64,000 nucleotides of DNA from Sphingomonas beigongshangi (GCF_016820445.1 NZ_JADHDT010000003.1:310001-374000), one strand, 5' to 3'; positions 1-9,517 are shown, counted from the first letter of the stretch. Translations and numbers: made by a program. The notes: a model not told the origin generated them from the letters alone.

Positions 1-195
1 CACGTCCGACGTCTCATAGGCCGCGGTGCGACCGGGCAGTTCCGAGGTGAGCCGGACGGGCTGCATCGCCATCACGACATAGCCGACCGGTGCCGGTCCC
101 TGCGCCCCCTGCTGCTGCGGCGGCGCCTCGCCCCCCTTGCCGCAGGCCGCCAGCACCAACGCCAGCGCCACAACTCCGTGTCGGCTGTTCATCAT
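1..195 (-). CDS. RND efflux periplasmic adaptor subunit, N-terminal part (runs off the window)
   Basis: The first 65 codons of a secreted lipoprotein are visible. A short hydrophobic stretch ends in the lipobox LAAC, followed by a Gly/Gln/Pro-rich linker. The sequence TSELPGRTAAYETSDV then matches the conserved start of AcrA/MexA-type membrane fusion proteins (the usual motif is LPGRT-A---AEVR). Such proteins link an RND pump to an outer-membrane channel. Two ATGs lie in tandem at 195 and 192, and neither has a strong ribosome site. The gene is divergent from a TetR regulator, with a palindromic operator between them, which fits a repressor-controlled multidrug efflux operon continuing beyond the left edge. 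Confidence 0.85.
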   Translation of the reverse strand, partial: MMNSRHGVVALALVLAACGKGGEAPPQQQGAQGPAPVGYVVMAMQPVRLTSELPGRTAAYETSDV

Positions 196-217
196 GTCGA
201 AATCCGCTAGACAGTAT

Positions 218-237
218 GTGAGTGATCGTTCACTCAC
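218..237. promoter_or_regulatory. TetR-type operator palindrome
   Basis: GTGAGTGA-TCGT-TCACTCAC is a perfect 8-bp inverted repeat with a 4-bp centre. It lies 22 bp upstream of the efflux adaptor start and 59 bp upstream of the tetR start. Size and place fit the operator of the neighbouring TetR-family repressor, controlling both divergent genes. The palindrome is seen directly; the binding protein is inferred. Confidence 0.7.
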
Positions 238-296
238 AAAATGCTGCTACTGCGAACACGGATTGACCGTCAAGCACCAAGGTGAAGTTTCGTTTC

Positions 297-926
297 ATGA
301 CCGATAGGATACAGTGCTGCTCCCTCTTTGCGAACCGCGCCGAGCAACGTCGCCGACTGGTGACGGAGACGGCACGCAAGCTGTTCATGGAAAACGGTTT
401 TCATGCGACGGGCATGGCACAGCTCGCCAAGGAATCGGGTGTCGCGGTCGGCCAGATCTATCGCGATTTCTCGTCGAAGGAGGATATCGTCGCGGCGATC
501 TGCAACAGCGATTGCGGCGAGTTCATGCAGAGCGGCCAGCTGGACGCGGCGATCGAGTCGGGCGACTCGCAGGGGGTGCGCGAATGGTTGCGCCATTTTC
601 TCGATGCCGAGGATCCCGAGGGTGACGATCGGTTGTTCGCCGAGATCGTTGCCGAGGCCACGCGCAACGCACGGATCGCGACGATCTTCCATCGGTTGCG
701 GGCAGAGTTCGAAAGCCGGCTGAGCGCGGCGCTCACGATGCTCGCGCCCGGCGATGTGCTGGCCGAACGCCGGCGGCTGCTGGCGGACATGATCATGACG
801 CTGTCGCTGGGGCTCAGCTATTTCCAGCTGCTACACCAGCCCAAGGACATGCCGGCGCTTACTGCGAAGCTGATCGAGATGGTCGACCGGGAGCTCGACG
901 CGCTCTGCTCGGCGGCAATCGCCTGA
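297..926 (+). CDS. TetR/AcrR family transcriptional regulator
   Basis: This 209-residue protein has the TetR N-terminal helix-turn-helix (ETARKLFMENGFHATGMAQL, then GVAVGQIYRDFSSKEDI) and a helical, divergent ligand-binding C-terminus. The ATG at 297 is preferred because AAGGTGA lies 10 bp upstream; an in-frame GTG at 282 would overlap that site. The gene is divergent from an RND adaptor gene and shares a palindromic operator with it, so it probably represses the pump and itself and responds to an unidentified small molecule. The family call is secure; the ligand is unknown. Confidence 0.9.
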   Translation: MTDRIQCCSLFANRAEQRRRLVTETARKLFMENGFHATGMAQLAKESGVAVGQIYRDFSSKEDIVAAICNSDCGEFMQSGQLDAAIESGDSQGVREWLRHFLDAEDPEGDDRLFAEIVAEATRNARIATIFHRLRAEFESRLSAALTMLAPGDVLAERRRLLADMIMTLSLGLSYFQLLHQPKDMPALTAKLIEMVDRELDALCSAAIA

Positions 927-943
927 TCCGGCGAGCCCGGATC
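925..943 (+). terminator. small hairpin at the end of tetR
   Basis: GATCCGG-CGAGC-CCGGATC forms a 7-bp stem overlapping the tetR stop codon, between two convergent genes. No run of T follows, so intrinsic termination here is only a possibility. Confidence 0.3.
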
Positions 944-959
944 GGGGCGGCGCCGGTGA

Positions 960-1961
960 TTATGCGCCGTGATACTCCCGATACCAGCGCACGAACCGCG
1001 GAATACCTTCGTCGATCGTCGTTGCGGGCCGGTAGTTCAGGTCCCGCGTGGCGGACTCGATATCCGCGAAGGTCCGGGTGACATCGCCAGGCTGCATCGG
1101 CAGGTCCTGCCGGATCGCGGGACGACCGATCGCCGCCTCCAGCAGCGTGATGACCCGGCCGAGCGGCTCGGCACGGTGGTTGCCGAGATTGTATAGCGCG
1201 TGCGGCGAGACGCTGCCTCCCGACTTCGGCGTTGCATCGTCCGCGGGCGCATGGTCGTGCGCCGCGATGACGCCGGCGACGATATCGTCGACGAAGGTGA
1301 AGTCCCGCTCCATCCGGCCATGATTGAAGACGGGGATCGGCTGCCCCCGCAGGATCTTCGCGGTGAAGATCCAGAGCATCATGTCCGGCCGCCCCCACGG
1401 CCCGTAGACCGTGAAGAAGCGCAGCCCCGTCTGCGGCAGCCGGAACAGATGCGCGTAGCTTTCGCTCATCAATTCGTTGGCGCGCTTGGTGGCGGCGTAC
1501 AGCGACAGCGGCCGATCGACGCGATCCTCGACGCGGAACGGGACATCCATATTGCCGCCATAGACCGAAGAGGACGAGGCATAGACCAGGTGCGCGACAC
1601 GCCGATCGCGCGCGAGTTCGAGCAGGTTGAGGTGGCCCACCAGATTCGCCTGCGCATAGACGTCGGGCCGCTCGACCGAATAGCGTACCCCCGCCTGCGC
1701 ACCGAGATGGACGATCCGATCGAAGTCACGGCCCGCGAGCGCGGCACGTAGCGCGGCGGCATCGGAGAAATCGAGATGATGGAAGGCGAAACGGTCGCCG
1801 TGCGCCTGTGTGATGTGCGCGAGCCGCGCCCGCTTCAGCGCGGGGTCGTAATAATCATTGATCGAATCGACGCCGATGACGCGATCGCCGCGCGCGAGCA
1901 GCGCCTGCGCGGTCGCCATGCCGATGAAGCCGGCGGCTCCGGTAACCAGCGTCGTCGGCAT
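960..1961 (-). CDS. UDP-glucuronate 4-epimerase (SDR-family NAD-dependent epimerase)
   Basis: This 333-residue extended short-chain dehydrogenase would convert UDP-glucuronate to UDP-galacturonate for surface polysaccharide synthesis. It has the NAD-binding motif TGAAGFIG at the N-terminus, SSSSVYG, and the catalytic YAATK. The segment NDYYDPALKRARL is typical of the CapI/LspL UDP-glucuronate epimerase group rather than GalE. Length is normal for the family. It stands alone, convergent with tetR and separated from phhA by about 70 bp. No other polysaccharide synthesis genes are nearby, so the pathway assignment rests on the sequence alone. Confidence 0.85.
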   Translation of the reverse strand: MPTTLVTGAAGFIGMATAQALLARGDRVIGVDSINDYYDPALKRARLAHITQAHGDRFAFHHLDFSDAAALRAALAGRDFDRIVHLGAQAGVRYSVERPDVYAQANLVGHLNLLELARDRRVAHLVYASSSSVYGGNMDVPFRVEDRVDRPLSLYAATKRANELMSESYAHLFRLPQTGLRFFTVYGPWGRPDMMLWIFTAKILRGQPIPVFNHGRMERDFTFVDDIVAGVIAAHDHAPADDATPKSGGSVSPHALYNLGNHRAEPLGRVITLLEAAIGRPAIRQDLPMQPGDVTRTFADIESATRDLNYRPATTIDEGIPRFVRWYREYHGA

Positions 1962-2032
1962 CGCCCTTCCCCGTCAGCATCCCCGTTCGCGCGAACGAGA
2001 CCGCGCGGGCTCTATGACCTTTTGCGCAGGCG

Positions 2033-2905
2033 TCAACCTTCGGCCTTGGCCAGCGCATAGGCCTGCGTGCCCCGGGTGATGACCGTATCGCCCGGCTCGA
2101 TCGCCGCCACCGGAATATCGTGCTGCGCCTTCAACTCGGCATATAGCGGCGCAAAGTCCGTCTCGACCGTGATCCGCAGCAGTTCGTCGAAGCTGGGAAT
2201 GACGAAGTAATTCTGCTGGAAGTCGTCGATTCGATACTCGGTCCGCATCACGCGTGCGATGTCGAAGCCGATCCGGTTCGGACTGGGATCGTCGAGCGCG
2301 AAGCGGCTTTCCGCGTAGCTCGATACGATGCCAGACCCATAGATCCGCAGATCGTCGCCCTCCCGGATCAGGCCGAACTCGACCGTGTACCAGTAAAGCC
2401 GGCCGAGATACTTCAGCGCGTCGAGTCCGAGCGCACGCTGGCCGCCACGGCCATAGGCTTCGAGATAATCCGCGAACACCGGATCGGCGAGCATGGGCAC
2501 ATGGCCGAACACGTCGTGGAACACGTCGGGTTCCTGCAGGTAATCCAGCTGGTCCGGCCGGCGGATGAAATTGCCCGCGACGAAGCGGCGGTTCGCCATA
2601 TGGTCGAAGAAGACGTCGTCGGGGACGAGGCCGGGCACCGCCACGACCTGCCAGCCGGTCAGCTTCATCAGCCGCTCGCTGAGCTCCTCAAAATCCGGAA
2701 TGCCGGGCTTCGACAGCTTCAGCACGTCGAGCCCGCGCAGATAGGCGTCCGACGCGCGGCCCGGCAGCAGCTTGGATTGCCGCGCGAACAGCGTATCCCA
2801 GGTCGCATGCTCCTCCGCCGTATAATGCTGCCAGTCCTGCGGAACGGTCCAGTCGGCGGCGGCGCCCGGCGGGGGCGAGTCGAGCATGTGCGTGTCGTCA
2901 GCCAT
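2033..2905 (-). CDS. phhA: phenylalanine 4-monooxygenase
   Basis: This 290-residue non-haem iron hydroxylase would convert phenylalanine to tyrosine using a pterin and oxygen. The iron ligands are visible: His130 and His135 in FHDVFGHVPM and Glu176 in YWYTVEFG. These line up closely with the bacterial Chromobacterium enzyme. Length matches the short bacterial form, which lacks the regulatory domain. The ATG at 2905 is chosen; a GTG two codons upstream (2911) is possible. It is divergent from the next gene with only 26 bp between starts, so both promoters must overlap coding sequence or be very compact. Confidence 0.95.
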   Translation of the reverse strand: MADDTHMLDSPPPGAAADWTVPQDWQHYTAEEHATWDTLFARQSKLLPGRASDAYLRGLDVLKLSKPGIPDFEELSERLMKLTGWQVVAVPGLVPDDVFFDHMANRRFVAGNFIRRPDQLDYLQEPDVFHDVFGHVPMLADPVFADYLEAYGRGGQRALGLDALKYLGRLYWYTVEFGLIREGDDLRIYGSGIVSSYAESRFALDDPSPNRIGFDIARVMRTEYRIDDFQQNYFVIPSFDELLRITVETDFAPLYAELKAQHDIPVAAIEPGDTVITRGTQAYALAKAEG

Positions 2906-2931
2906 GGGCACAGCCTAACAGAAGGTATCGG

Positions 2932-3618
2932 ATGAAACTATACGCACGATGGCTGTTCCGGTCGATCGCGGGCGCGGGCGCACTCGTCGTTAGCGTGCTG
3001 CTGGCCTATGGCGCCGCGGGGCTGGTCGGCGGCGCCTTGCCCGCGCATGCGACGTGGCGCCCGCCGGCGCAGGGCATACCGATCTGGGTGGAGTCGAACG
3101 GCATCCACGTGTCGCTGGTGCTGCCGAAGGTCGCGGCGGGCGTCGACCTGCGTCCCCTTGCCTCGGCCGGGGACATCGCCGATCCGCGATATGCAGGATA
3201 CGATCACCTCGCCATCGGCTGGGGGGACGAAGCGTTCTTCCTCGGCACGCCGACCTGGGCCGACGTGCGGCCCGGCACGATCCTGGCGGCGGCGGCGGGG
3301 AGCGACCGGACTCTGCTCCATGTCGAGCACGTACCCGGCCCCGTCGAAACGAGCCGCCGCATCGTCTTGCGCCCCACGGAATACCGGCGACTGATCGCCT
3401 TCGTTCAGGCAACCTTAAAGCCGGGAGGACGTATATTGCAAAGTTATGACAGGAACGACGCCTTCTACCCCGCGCGCGGGCATTACAGCGCGATCCGCAC
3501 GTGTAACGCCTGGGTCGGCGATGCGCTTCGTCACGCGGGTGTCCGGGTAGGACGATGGACGCCGTTTCCCGTCACGATCCTCGGATGGTTCCCGCCTCGG
3601 GCAGCAGCAGCGCTGTAG
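2932..3618 (+). CDS. TIGR02117/DUF2459 family protein
   Basis: This 228-residue protein has an N-terminal membrane anchor or uncleaved signal (residues about 8-32, Ala/Val/Leu-rich). The exported domain contains IWVESNGIHVSLVLP, YDHLAIGWGDEAFFLGTPTW and a late NAWVGDALRHAGVRVGRWTPFP. These are hallmarks of TIGR02117/DUF2459 proteins, whose biochemical role is not known to me. A conserved Ser/Asn-Gly-His motif and a late Cys-Asn suggest a catalytic site, but this is speculative. The start has AGAAGG just upstream. The 3' end overlaps the next gene by 64 bp in another frame, suggesting coupled translation. Confidence 0.75.
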   Translation: MKLYARWLFRSIAGAGALVVSVLLAYGAAGLVGGALPAHATWRPPAQGIPIWVESNGIHVSLVLPKVAAGVDLRPLASAGDIADPRYAGYDHLAIGWGDEAFFLGTPTWADVRPGTILAAAAGSDRTLLHVEHVPGPVETSRRIVLRPTEYRRLIAFVQATLKPGGRILQSYDRNDAFYPARGHYSAIRTCNAWVGDALRHAGVRVGRWTPFPVTILGWFPPRAAAAL

Positions 3619-4346
3619 GGTCCGACAGGGCCGGCTGGCAACGCGCCCGACCGGTGGCGCCGCCGCCCGCGCTGCTCGCATCCGAATTCCCGCGGGTCGC
3701 ATGGATGCTTGCGACGCGATGGCGCTATCGCGACGCGCTCGACGCCGTGCCTGCCGGCAACGGCGGCGGCGTCATGGTGCTGCCCGGGCTCTTCGATTCC
3801 GATGGTTCCAGCCTTGTCCTGCGCCGGTTCCTGACGAGGCTGGGTTATCGGCCGCACGGCTGGGGTCTGGGTCGCAACCTCGGCGCACGCAGCGCGGACC
3901 CCGATGCTGCCCGCCTGATCGCGAGGGTCGAGGCGCTTGCCGCGGAGACCGGTCCCGTCGCCCTGGTGGGCGTCAGCCTTGGCGGCTTGATGGCGCGGTT
4001 GGTCGCGCATCGGCGGCCCGATCTCGTCTCCCGCGTCGTCACGGTCAGTTCGCCCTATGCCGGCAGCGGCAAGGCGACCAACGTCTGGCGCGCGTTCGAA
4101 TGGGCGACGGGCGAGCGGCTGGACGATCCCGCGGTGCTGGCGCGGTGCGAGGAGATCGCCGCGCCGTTGCCGGTGCCCGCCACCGCGATCTGGAGCCGGC
4201 GCGACGGCATCGTCAACGGCCATATCTGCCGCGATCCCAGCGCCGATTGCGTCGAGGTGTCGAGCGGCCACCTGGGCGTGCACATCCATCCAGAGGTGCT
4301 GATCGCCATCGCCGCGGCGCTGGCCAAGGACGTGCGGGGGCACTGA
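3555..4346 (+). CDS. alpha/beta hydrolase, lipase-like
   Basis: This 263-residue protein has an alpha/beta-hydrolase core. The nucleophile elbow GVSLGG lies near residue 140, a candidate acid is in WSRRDGIVNG, and a candidate His is in SSGHLGVHIHP. MVLPGLFDSDGSS provides the oxyanion-hole strand. No signal peptide is evident, so it may be cytosolic. The ATG at 3555 has TAGGA just upstream and lies inside the preceding gene (64-bp overlap); an ATG at 3585 is an alternative without a clear ribosome site. Substrate is unknown: an esterase or lipase acting on small lipids is the likely class. Confidence 0.7.
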   Translation: MDAVSRHDPRMVPASGSSSAVGSDRAGWQRARPVAPPPALLASEFPRVAWMLATRWRYRDALDAVPAGNGGGVMVLPGLFDSDGSSLVLRRFLTRLGYRPHGWGLGRNLGARSADPDAARLIARVEALAAETGPVALVGVSLGGLMARLVAHRRPDLVSRVVTVSSPYAGSGKATNVWRAFEWATGERLDDPAVLARCEEIAAPLPVPATAIWSRRDGIVNGHICRDPSADCVEVSSGHLGVHIHPEVLIAIAAALAKDVRGH

Positions 4347-4369
4347 ACGCCCTGCCGGGCACCCAAGGT

Positions 4370-4648
4370 TCAGTAACCGGCGCGATACCCCGAATAGCGG
4401 CAGGCTTCCTGGTCGTCGGGGTGCTTGCGGCATTCCTTCGCCGCCTTCTTGCGCTCGCGGCCCTCCCTCGCCTCCTGCTTGCGCATCTTGCGGCCATAGT
4501 TGCGGTCGGACTCCGACTGGCTGGTCGTGGTCCAGTCGATCGCCTTGCCCGCAACCTGGAACGGTGCCTTCACGATCGTCGTCGCGGTGCTGATGCAGCC
4601 GCTCGTCGCGAGGCCGAGCAGGGGAAGCAGGAGGGAGAATTTGCGCAT
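4370..4648 (-). CDS. small lipoprotein, function unknown
   Basis: This 92-residue protein has a lipoprotein signal (MRKFSLLLPLLGLATSGC, lipobox cysteine at residue 18). A short charged tail rich in Arg, Lys and Glu follows, and two later cysteines (AKECRKHPDDQEAC) could pair. It starts immediately after the TAA of the glycerophosphodiesterase gene, so the two are one transcription unit. I do not recognise a family. It would be membrane-anchored in the periplasm. Confidence 0.6.
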   Translation of the reverse strand: MRKFSLLLPLLGLATSGCISTATTIVKAPFQVAGKAIDWTTTSQSESDRNYGRKMRKQEAREGRERKKAAKECRKHPDDQEACRYSGYRAGY

Positions 4649-5764
4649 TTACCGATGGTCCTCGGCGCCGTTGCGCGCCGCAACGCCCTCTAGCGGATAA
4701 TCGGTGAAGAATCCGTCGATACCCTGATGCAGCGCGGCGCGGATTTCCCCCCGTATGTCGCCATGGGCGTCGGGATCGGCGCCGCGACGGAAGCGCGTGG
4801 CGAGGAACTGGTTCTCGGCACGGAAGGTCCAGGGATGCACGCGCAGCCCCGCCGCGTGCGCATCCGCAACCAGCGTGGACGGCATGTCGCCCCGCCACAG
4901 CTGCGCCTTGTTCGGTCCGATCCCCCAGGCATAGCCGGCGACCTGTCGCAGCCCCTCCGGCGTCAGCATCGCGGCATAGGACGGCGCGGCATGGTCGGCC
5001 GGTCCCCCTTCCCCGTCGACCAGCTGGATCAGGCGGATGCCGGTCATGCCATGGATACGCTTGAGATTGTCCACCTCGAACGACTGGATGAACACCGGCG
5101 CATCCGCGGTGGTCCAGCCGGCGGCTCTCAGCTGATCCACCAGGGCGACGTCGGTCGGGTGACCGATAGTGGCGAAATAGGTTGGATGCTTGGTTTCGGG
5201 ATAAATGGCGATCGTGCGCCCGAGTTCCTGCGAGCGGCGCTTGGCGAGCGCGATGATCTCCGCCAGCGTCGGCACCTCGAACCGGCCGTCATAGGCCGCG
5301 TTGGCGGCCCGTACCGTCGGCAGACGTTCGCGCGCGCGCAGCGTCTTCAGTTCGGCCAGCGTGAAATCCTCGGTGAACCAGCCCGTCACCTGCTGGCCGT
5401 CGATCGTCTTCGTCGTGCGGCGGCCGACGAATTCCGGATGCAGGGCAACGTCGGTGGTGCCGCCGATCTCGTTCTCGTGCCGCGCGACGAGCACGTCGTC
5501 CTTGGTCGGCACCAGATCGGGCTCGATCACGTCCGCGCCCTGATCGATCGCCAGCTCGTAGGCAGCGAGCGTATGCTCGGGCCGGTAACCGCTGGCGCCG
5601 CGATGGGCGATGACGATGGGCGGAGAAAGCGGGGCCGGCATCGCCGCACTCTGCCCGCCTGCCGTGCCATGCGCCAGTGCGACTGATTCGCAGCCGGAAA
5701 CGAACAGCAGGCAGGGCGTTACGACATGGATCAACCAGGGGTTCCGTCGCATGCGCTTTACCAT
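4649..5764 (-). CDS. glpQ: glycerophosphodiester phosphodiesterase, lipoprotein type
   Basis: This 371-residue GDPD would hydrolyse deacylated phospholipids to glycerol-3-phosphate and an alcohol. The N-terminus carries a lipoprotein-like signal ending LFVSGC. The catalytic region has HRGASGYRPEHT, then the metal ligands in ADVIEPDLVPTKDD and ARHENEI, then a TIM-barrel ending VHPWTFRAENQFL and DGFFTDYP. The ATG at 5764 has AGGA about 10 bp upstream; the ATG at 5752 is the alternative. Either start overlaps the start codon of the divergent paoA gene. The product glycerol-3-phosphate could feed GlpD, encoded 37 kb away in this window. Confidence 0.9.
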   Translation of the reverse strand: MVKRMRRNPWLIHVVTPCLLFVSGCESVALAHGTAGGQSAAMPAPLSPPIVIAHRGASGYRPEHTLAAYELAIDQGADVIEPDLVPTKDDVLVARHENEIGGTTDVALHPEFVGRRTTKTIDGQQVTGWFTEDFTLAELKTLRARERLPTVRAANAAYDGRFEVPTLAEIIALAKRRSQELGRTIAIYPETKHPTYFATIGHPTDVALVDQLRAAGWTTADAPVFIQSFEVDNLKRIHGMTGIRLIQLVDGEGGPADHAAPSYAAMLTPEGLRQVAGYAWGIGPNKAQLWRGDMPSTLVADAHAAGLRVHPWTFRAENQFLATRFRRGADPDAHGDIRGEIRAALHQGIDGFFTDYPLEGVAARNGAEDHR

Positions 5765-6296
5765 AAACGGGCAATCCTATCAGGCGGATGTCGACATCCG
5801 AACCTCGCTGCTCGACCTGTGCCGCGAGCATCTCGGCCTTACGGGCAGCAAGAAGGGCTGCGACCATGGCCAGTGCGGTGCTTGCACCATGCTGGTGAAT
5901 GGTCGCCGCGTGAACGGCTGCCTGACGCTCGCCGTGATGCATCAGGATGACGAGATCGTGACGATCGAGGGCCTGGGATCCCCCGAATCGCTCCATCCGA
6001 TGCAGGCGGCTTTCGTCCGCCACGACGGCTATCAGTGCGGCTATTGCACGCCGGGGCAGATCTGCTCCGCGGTCGGCATGCTCGACGAGGTCAAGAAGGG
6101 CTGGCCGAGCCACGTCAGCGACGATCTTTCCGACCCGACATTCGACGATGGCGAGATCAGCGAGCGAATGAGCGGCAATCTGTGCCGGTGCTCCGCCTAT
6201 CCCAATATCGTCGATGCGATCCGCGAGGTCGCCGCGGCGTCGGGCGACGCGAAGACCGCGCCGACATCCCGCGAGCCGGCGGAGGCGGGCGCATGA
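5751..6296 (+). CDS. paoA: aldehyde oxidoreductase, 2Fe-2S subunit (PaoA-like)
   Basis: This 181-residue iron-sulfur subunit of a molybdenum hydroxylase carries electrons from the Mo site to FAD. The plant-type cluster motif is [15 protein letters not shown] with a later Cys, and the second cluster uses QCGYCTPGQ and LCRCSAY. Unlike E. coli PaoA, it begins directly at the ferredoxin fold ([13 protein letters not shown]) and no twin-arginine signal is seen in frame upstream. The complex is therefore probably cytoplasmic. AGGGG lies about 10 bp before the ATG. The stop overlaps the paoB start (ATGA). Confidence 0.9.
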   Translation: MRFTINGQSYQADVDIRTSLLDLCREHLGLTGSKKGCDHGQCGACTMLVNGRRVNGCLTLAVMHQDDEIVTIEGLGSPESLHPMQAAFVRHDGYQCGYCTPGQICSAVGMLDEVKKGWPSHVSDDLSDPTFDDGEISERMSGNLCRCSAYPNIVDAIREVAAASGDAKTAPTSREPAEAGA

Positions 6297-7273
6297 AGAC
6301 CTTCACCTACGAAAAGGCGACGACGGTCGACGAGGCGGTGCGCGACATCGACCGGGCGGGCGCGAAGTTCATCGCGGGCGGCACCAATTTGCTCGACCTG
6401 ATGAAGCTGCAGGTCGAGACGCCGGACAAATTGGTCGACATCAGCCGCCTGCCGCTGGGCGAGATCGAGGAGCGCGAGGATGGCGGCCTGACGATCGGCG
6501 CGCTGGTGCCGAACGCCGACCTTGCCGCCGATCCGCGCGTGATCGCCAAGTACCCCGTGCTCAGCCGCGCGCTGCTGGCGGGCGCATCGGGGCAGCTGCG
6601 CAACAAGGCGACGACGGGCGGCAACCTGCTTCAGCGCACGCGCTGCTATTATTTCTATGATACGGCCATGCCGTGCAACAAGCGCGAGCCGGGCGCGGGC
6701 TGCTCCGCGATCGGCGGGTTCAACCGCATCCTCGCGGTGCTCGGCACATCCGAGAATTGCATCGCGACGCATCCCGGCGACATGCCCGTCGCGATGCGCG
6801 CGCTCGACGCGACGATCGTCACGCTCAAGGCGGACGGCGACAAGCGGCGGATCAGCATCCACGACTTCTACCGCCTGCCGGGCGACCGGCCCGACCTCGA
6901 GACGGTGCTGGAGCCGGGCGAGCTGATCACGCATGTCGAACTGCCCGCGCCGCCCGAAGGCCGGCAGGTCTATCGCAAGGTGCGCGACCGCGCGTCCTAT
7001 GCTTTCGCGCTCGTGTCCGTGGCCGGCGTGGTTAAGGTCGCGGACGGAAAGATCGCCTCCGCCGCGCTGGCGTTCGGGGGCCTTGGCTCGATGCCGTGGC
7101 GCGACGGCGCGGTAGAGGCCGCTTTGGTCGGCCAGGCGCCGTCGGACGCCGCCTTCGCCGCCGCTGCCGATGCGCTACTCGCCGACGCGAAGGGCTATGG
7201 CAGCAACGACTTCAAGATTCCGCTCGCGCGCCGGGTCCTGATCGCCACCTTGCGCGAACTCACGGGAGAATGA
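6293..7273 (+). CDS. paoB: aldehyde oxidoreductase, FAD-binding subunit (PaoB-like)
   Basis: This 326-residue CO-dehydrogenase-flavoprotein-type subunit has [14 protein letters not shown] and [13 protein letters not shown] for FAD binding. It also has the insertion with extra cysteines ([37 protein letters not shown]) that in E. coli PaoB binds an additional 4Fe-4S cluster. This separates it from ordinary xanthine dehydrogenase FAD subunits. The start codon overlaps the paoA stop and the stop overlaps the paoC start, both as ATGA, implying translational coupling and equal expression. Confidence 0.9.
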   Translation: MKTFTYEKATTVDEAVRDIDRAGAKFIAGGTNLLDLMKLQVETPDKLVDISRLPLGEIEEREDGGLTIGALVPNADLAADPRVIAKYPVLSRALLAGASGQLRNKATTGGNLLQRTRCYYFYDTAMPCNKREPGAGCSAIGGFNRILAVLGTSENCIATHPGDMPVAMRALDATIVTLKADGDKRRISIHDFYRLPGDRPDLETVLEPGELITHVELPAPPEGRQVYRKVRDRASYAFALVSVAGVVKVADGKIASAALAFGGLGSMPWRDGAVEAALVGQAPSDAAFAAAADALLADAKGYGSNDFKIPLARRVLIATLRELTGE

Positions 7274-9510
7274 GCATGTTCGGTTTCGGCAAGAGCGACA
7301 CCAATGCGCTGACCATGGACAAGCCGCACCCCGACAGCCTGCTCGACACGGGCGCGCAGGGGGTGATCGGCAAGCCGATCGACCGGATCGACGGCCCGCT
7401 CAAGGTTTCCGGCCGCGCGACCTATGCGGCGGAATACGACTTCCCCGATCTGGCTTACGGTTTCCTCGTCCGTGCCACGGTCGGCGCGGGCAAGGTGACG
7501 GAGGTTGACGCGGACTCGGTGCGCGGGCTGCCCGGCGTGATCGACGTCATCACCGACTACAAGACCTTCATCCGCAACCCCGGCCAGGGCGGCGACACGA
7601 ACAAGCCGCCGCAGGGCGTCGCCGACGTCGCCTATTTTGGCGAGCCGATCGCGATCGTCGTCGCGGACAGCTACGAGGCGGCGCGTGATGCCGCGCAGCA
7701 GTTGCGCGTATCCTATGAGGCGAAGGAAGGCCGGTACAGCTTCGCCGCCTATCGCGAGGAGCACGATAAGCCGCCAGAGGGCGTGATGCCGCCCTATACG
7801 GGCACCGGCGACCCCGACGCGGCCTTCGAGGGCGCCGCCGTAAAGATCGACGCGACCTACACCACGCCGAGCCAGAATTCGGCGGCGATGGAGCCGCATG
7901 CCAGCACCGCGGTGTGGGAAGGCGACGAGTTGCACCTCTACGGCGCCTACCAGATGTTGAGCACCGACCGCATCCAGCTGGCCAAGGCGATGGGCATGAA
8001 GCCCGACAAGGTGCGCATCATCGCGCGCTACGTCGGCGGCGGCTTCGGCTCGAAGCTGGGCATCGCGCCGGAAAGCGTCGCGGCGGCGGTCGCGGCGAAG
8101 GCGATCGGCCGTCCCGTGAAATGCGTGATGGCGCGCCAGCAGGTGTTCGACGCCACCGTCCGGCGCTCCAATACCGAGCAGCGCGTGCGGCTGGGCGCGG
8201 ATGCGGACGGCAAGCTCGTGATGCTCGGCCACAACAGCCTCGTCTCGAACCTGCCCGAGGAAAGCTTCTTCGAGCCGTGCGGGCAGGCAACGCAGTTCCT
8301 CTATGCCGCGCCCAACATCACGATCACGCACGACATCGTGCGGCTCGACTGGCTGCTCGCCGCGTCGATGCGCGCGCCGGGCGAGGCGGTCGGGATGATC
8401 GCGCTGGAATGCGCGATGGACGAGCTGGCGGAGGCGGTCGGGCTGGATCCGATCGAGCTGCGCAAGCGGAACGAGCCGGGCGAGCATCCGATCGACCATA
8501 TCCCCTTCTCGTCGCGCCAACTGGTGCCGTGTATGGAGCGTGGCGCGGCGCTGTTCGGTTGGAGCAAGCGCAAGCCGGCGGCGGGCGATCGGCGCGGCGA
8601 ATGGCTGTACGGCATGGGCATGGCGGCCTCCGCCCGGTCCAACATGCTGCAGAAATCGAGCGCCAAGGTGTCCATCGACGGCCAGGGCCGTGCGACGGTC
8701 GAGACCGACATGACCGACATCGGCACCGGTACCTACACCATCCTGGCGCAGATCACCTCGGAGATCCTGGGCCTGCCGATCGACGACGTGACGGTGAAGC
8801 TGGGCGACACCGCCTTCCCGCCCGCCGCCGGATCGGGCGGGTCGTTCGGTGCCGGCTCGAGCGGCACGTCGGTCTATCTCGCCTGCGAAGCCCTGCGCGG
8901 CCAGATCGCCGACAAGATGGGCGTCGCGGCGGATGGTCTGACGCTGAAGGACGGGCGCGCCATCGGCGACAACCGCTCCGTACCGCTCGCGGAGCTGGTC
9001 GGCGACGGGATCGCCGCAACGGGCGAGGTCGCGCCCGGCAAGCAGGAGAAGGAAACGCTCCAGTCGAGCTACGGCGCGCATTTCTGCGAGGTGGCGGTCA
9101 ACGCGGTGACCGGCGAGGTGCGGATCAAGCGCATGCTCGGCGTCTTCGCGGGCGGCCGCATCCTCAATGCAAAGACCGCACGGTCGCAGATCCTCGGCGG
9201 CGTCACCTTCGGGATCGGTACGGCGCTGTCCGAGGAATTGATGCACGATCCGCGCAACGGCAAGATCGTCAATCGCGACCTTGGCGAATATCATGTCCCG
9301 GTGAATGCCGACGTGCCGCAGATCGACGTCGAATTCCTGTCGGAGCGCGATATCCACGCCAATCCGATGCACGCCAAGGGCCTGGGAGAGCTCGGCATCT
9401 CCGGCGCCGGCGCGGCGGTGGCGAATGCGATCTACAATGCCACCGGCGTTCGCGCGCGCGACTTTCCGCTCACGCTCGACAAGTTGCTGGACGGGCTGCC
9501 GGCGGTGTAG
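7270..9510 (+). CDS. paoC: aldehyde oxidoreductase, molybdenum-binding subunit (PaoC-like)
   Basis: This 746-residue large subunit holds the molybdopterin cytosine dinucleotide site that oxidises aldehydes to carboxylic acids. Features include [19 protein letters not shown] at the start, the Mo-site loops GGGFGSKLG and [22 protein letters not shown], and the catalytic glutamate loop [12 protein letters not shown] near the C-terminus. Length is close to E. coli PaoC. The ATG at 7270 overlaps the paoB stop; a second ATG lies two codons on. The natural substrate cannot be read from sequence; aromatic aldehydes are typical of the family. Confidence 0.92.
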   Translation: MSMFGFGKSDTNALTMDKPHPDSLLDTGAQGVIGKPIDRIDGPLKVSGRATYAAEYDFPDLAYGFLVRATVGAGKVTEVDADSVRGLPGVIDVITDYKTFIRNPGQGGDTNKPPQGVADVAYFGEPIAIVVADSYEAARDAAQQLRVSYEAKEGRYSFAAYREEHDKPPEGVMPPYTGTGDPDAAFEGAAVKIDATYTTPSQNSAAMEPHASTAVWEGDELHLYGAYQMLSTDRIQLAKAMGMKPDKVRIIARYVGGGFGSKLGIAPESVAAAVAAKAIGRPVKCVMARQQVFDATVRRSNTEQRVRLGADADGKLVMLGHNSLVSNLPEESFFEPCGQATQFLYAAPNITITHDIVRLDWLLAASMRAPGEAVGMIALECAMDELAEAVGLDPIELRKRNEPGEHPIDHIPFSSRQLVPCMERGAALFGWSKRKPAAGDRRGEWLYGMGMAASARSNMLQKSSAKVSIDGQGRATVETDMTDIGTGTYTILAQITSEILGLPIDDVTVKLGDTAFPPAAGSGGSFGAGSSGTSVYLACEALRGQIADKMGVAADGLTLKDGRAIGDNRSVPLAELVGDGIAATGEVAPGKQEKETLQSSYGAHFCEVAVNAVTGEVRIKRMLGVFAGGRILNAKTARSQILGGVTFGIGTALSEELMHDPRNGKIVNRDLGEYHVPVNADVPQIDVEFLSERDIHANPMHAKGLGELGISGAGAAVANAIYNATGVRARDFPLTLDKLLDGLPAV

Positions 9511-9517
9511 TGGGCAG

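Noticed and set aside
3531..4898. A 455-codon minus-strand frame across the hydrolase, lipoprotein and glpQ genes
   Set aside because: It runs through three supported genes in the wrong frame and has no recognisable motif.
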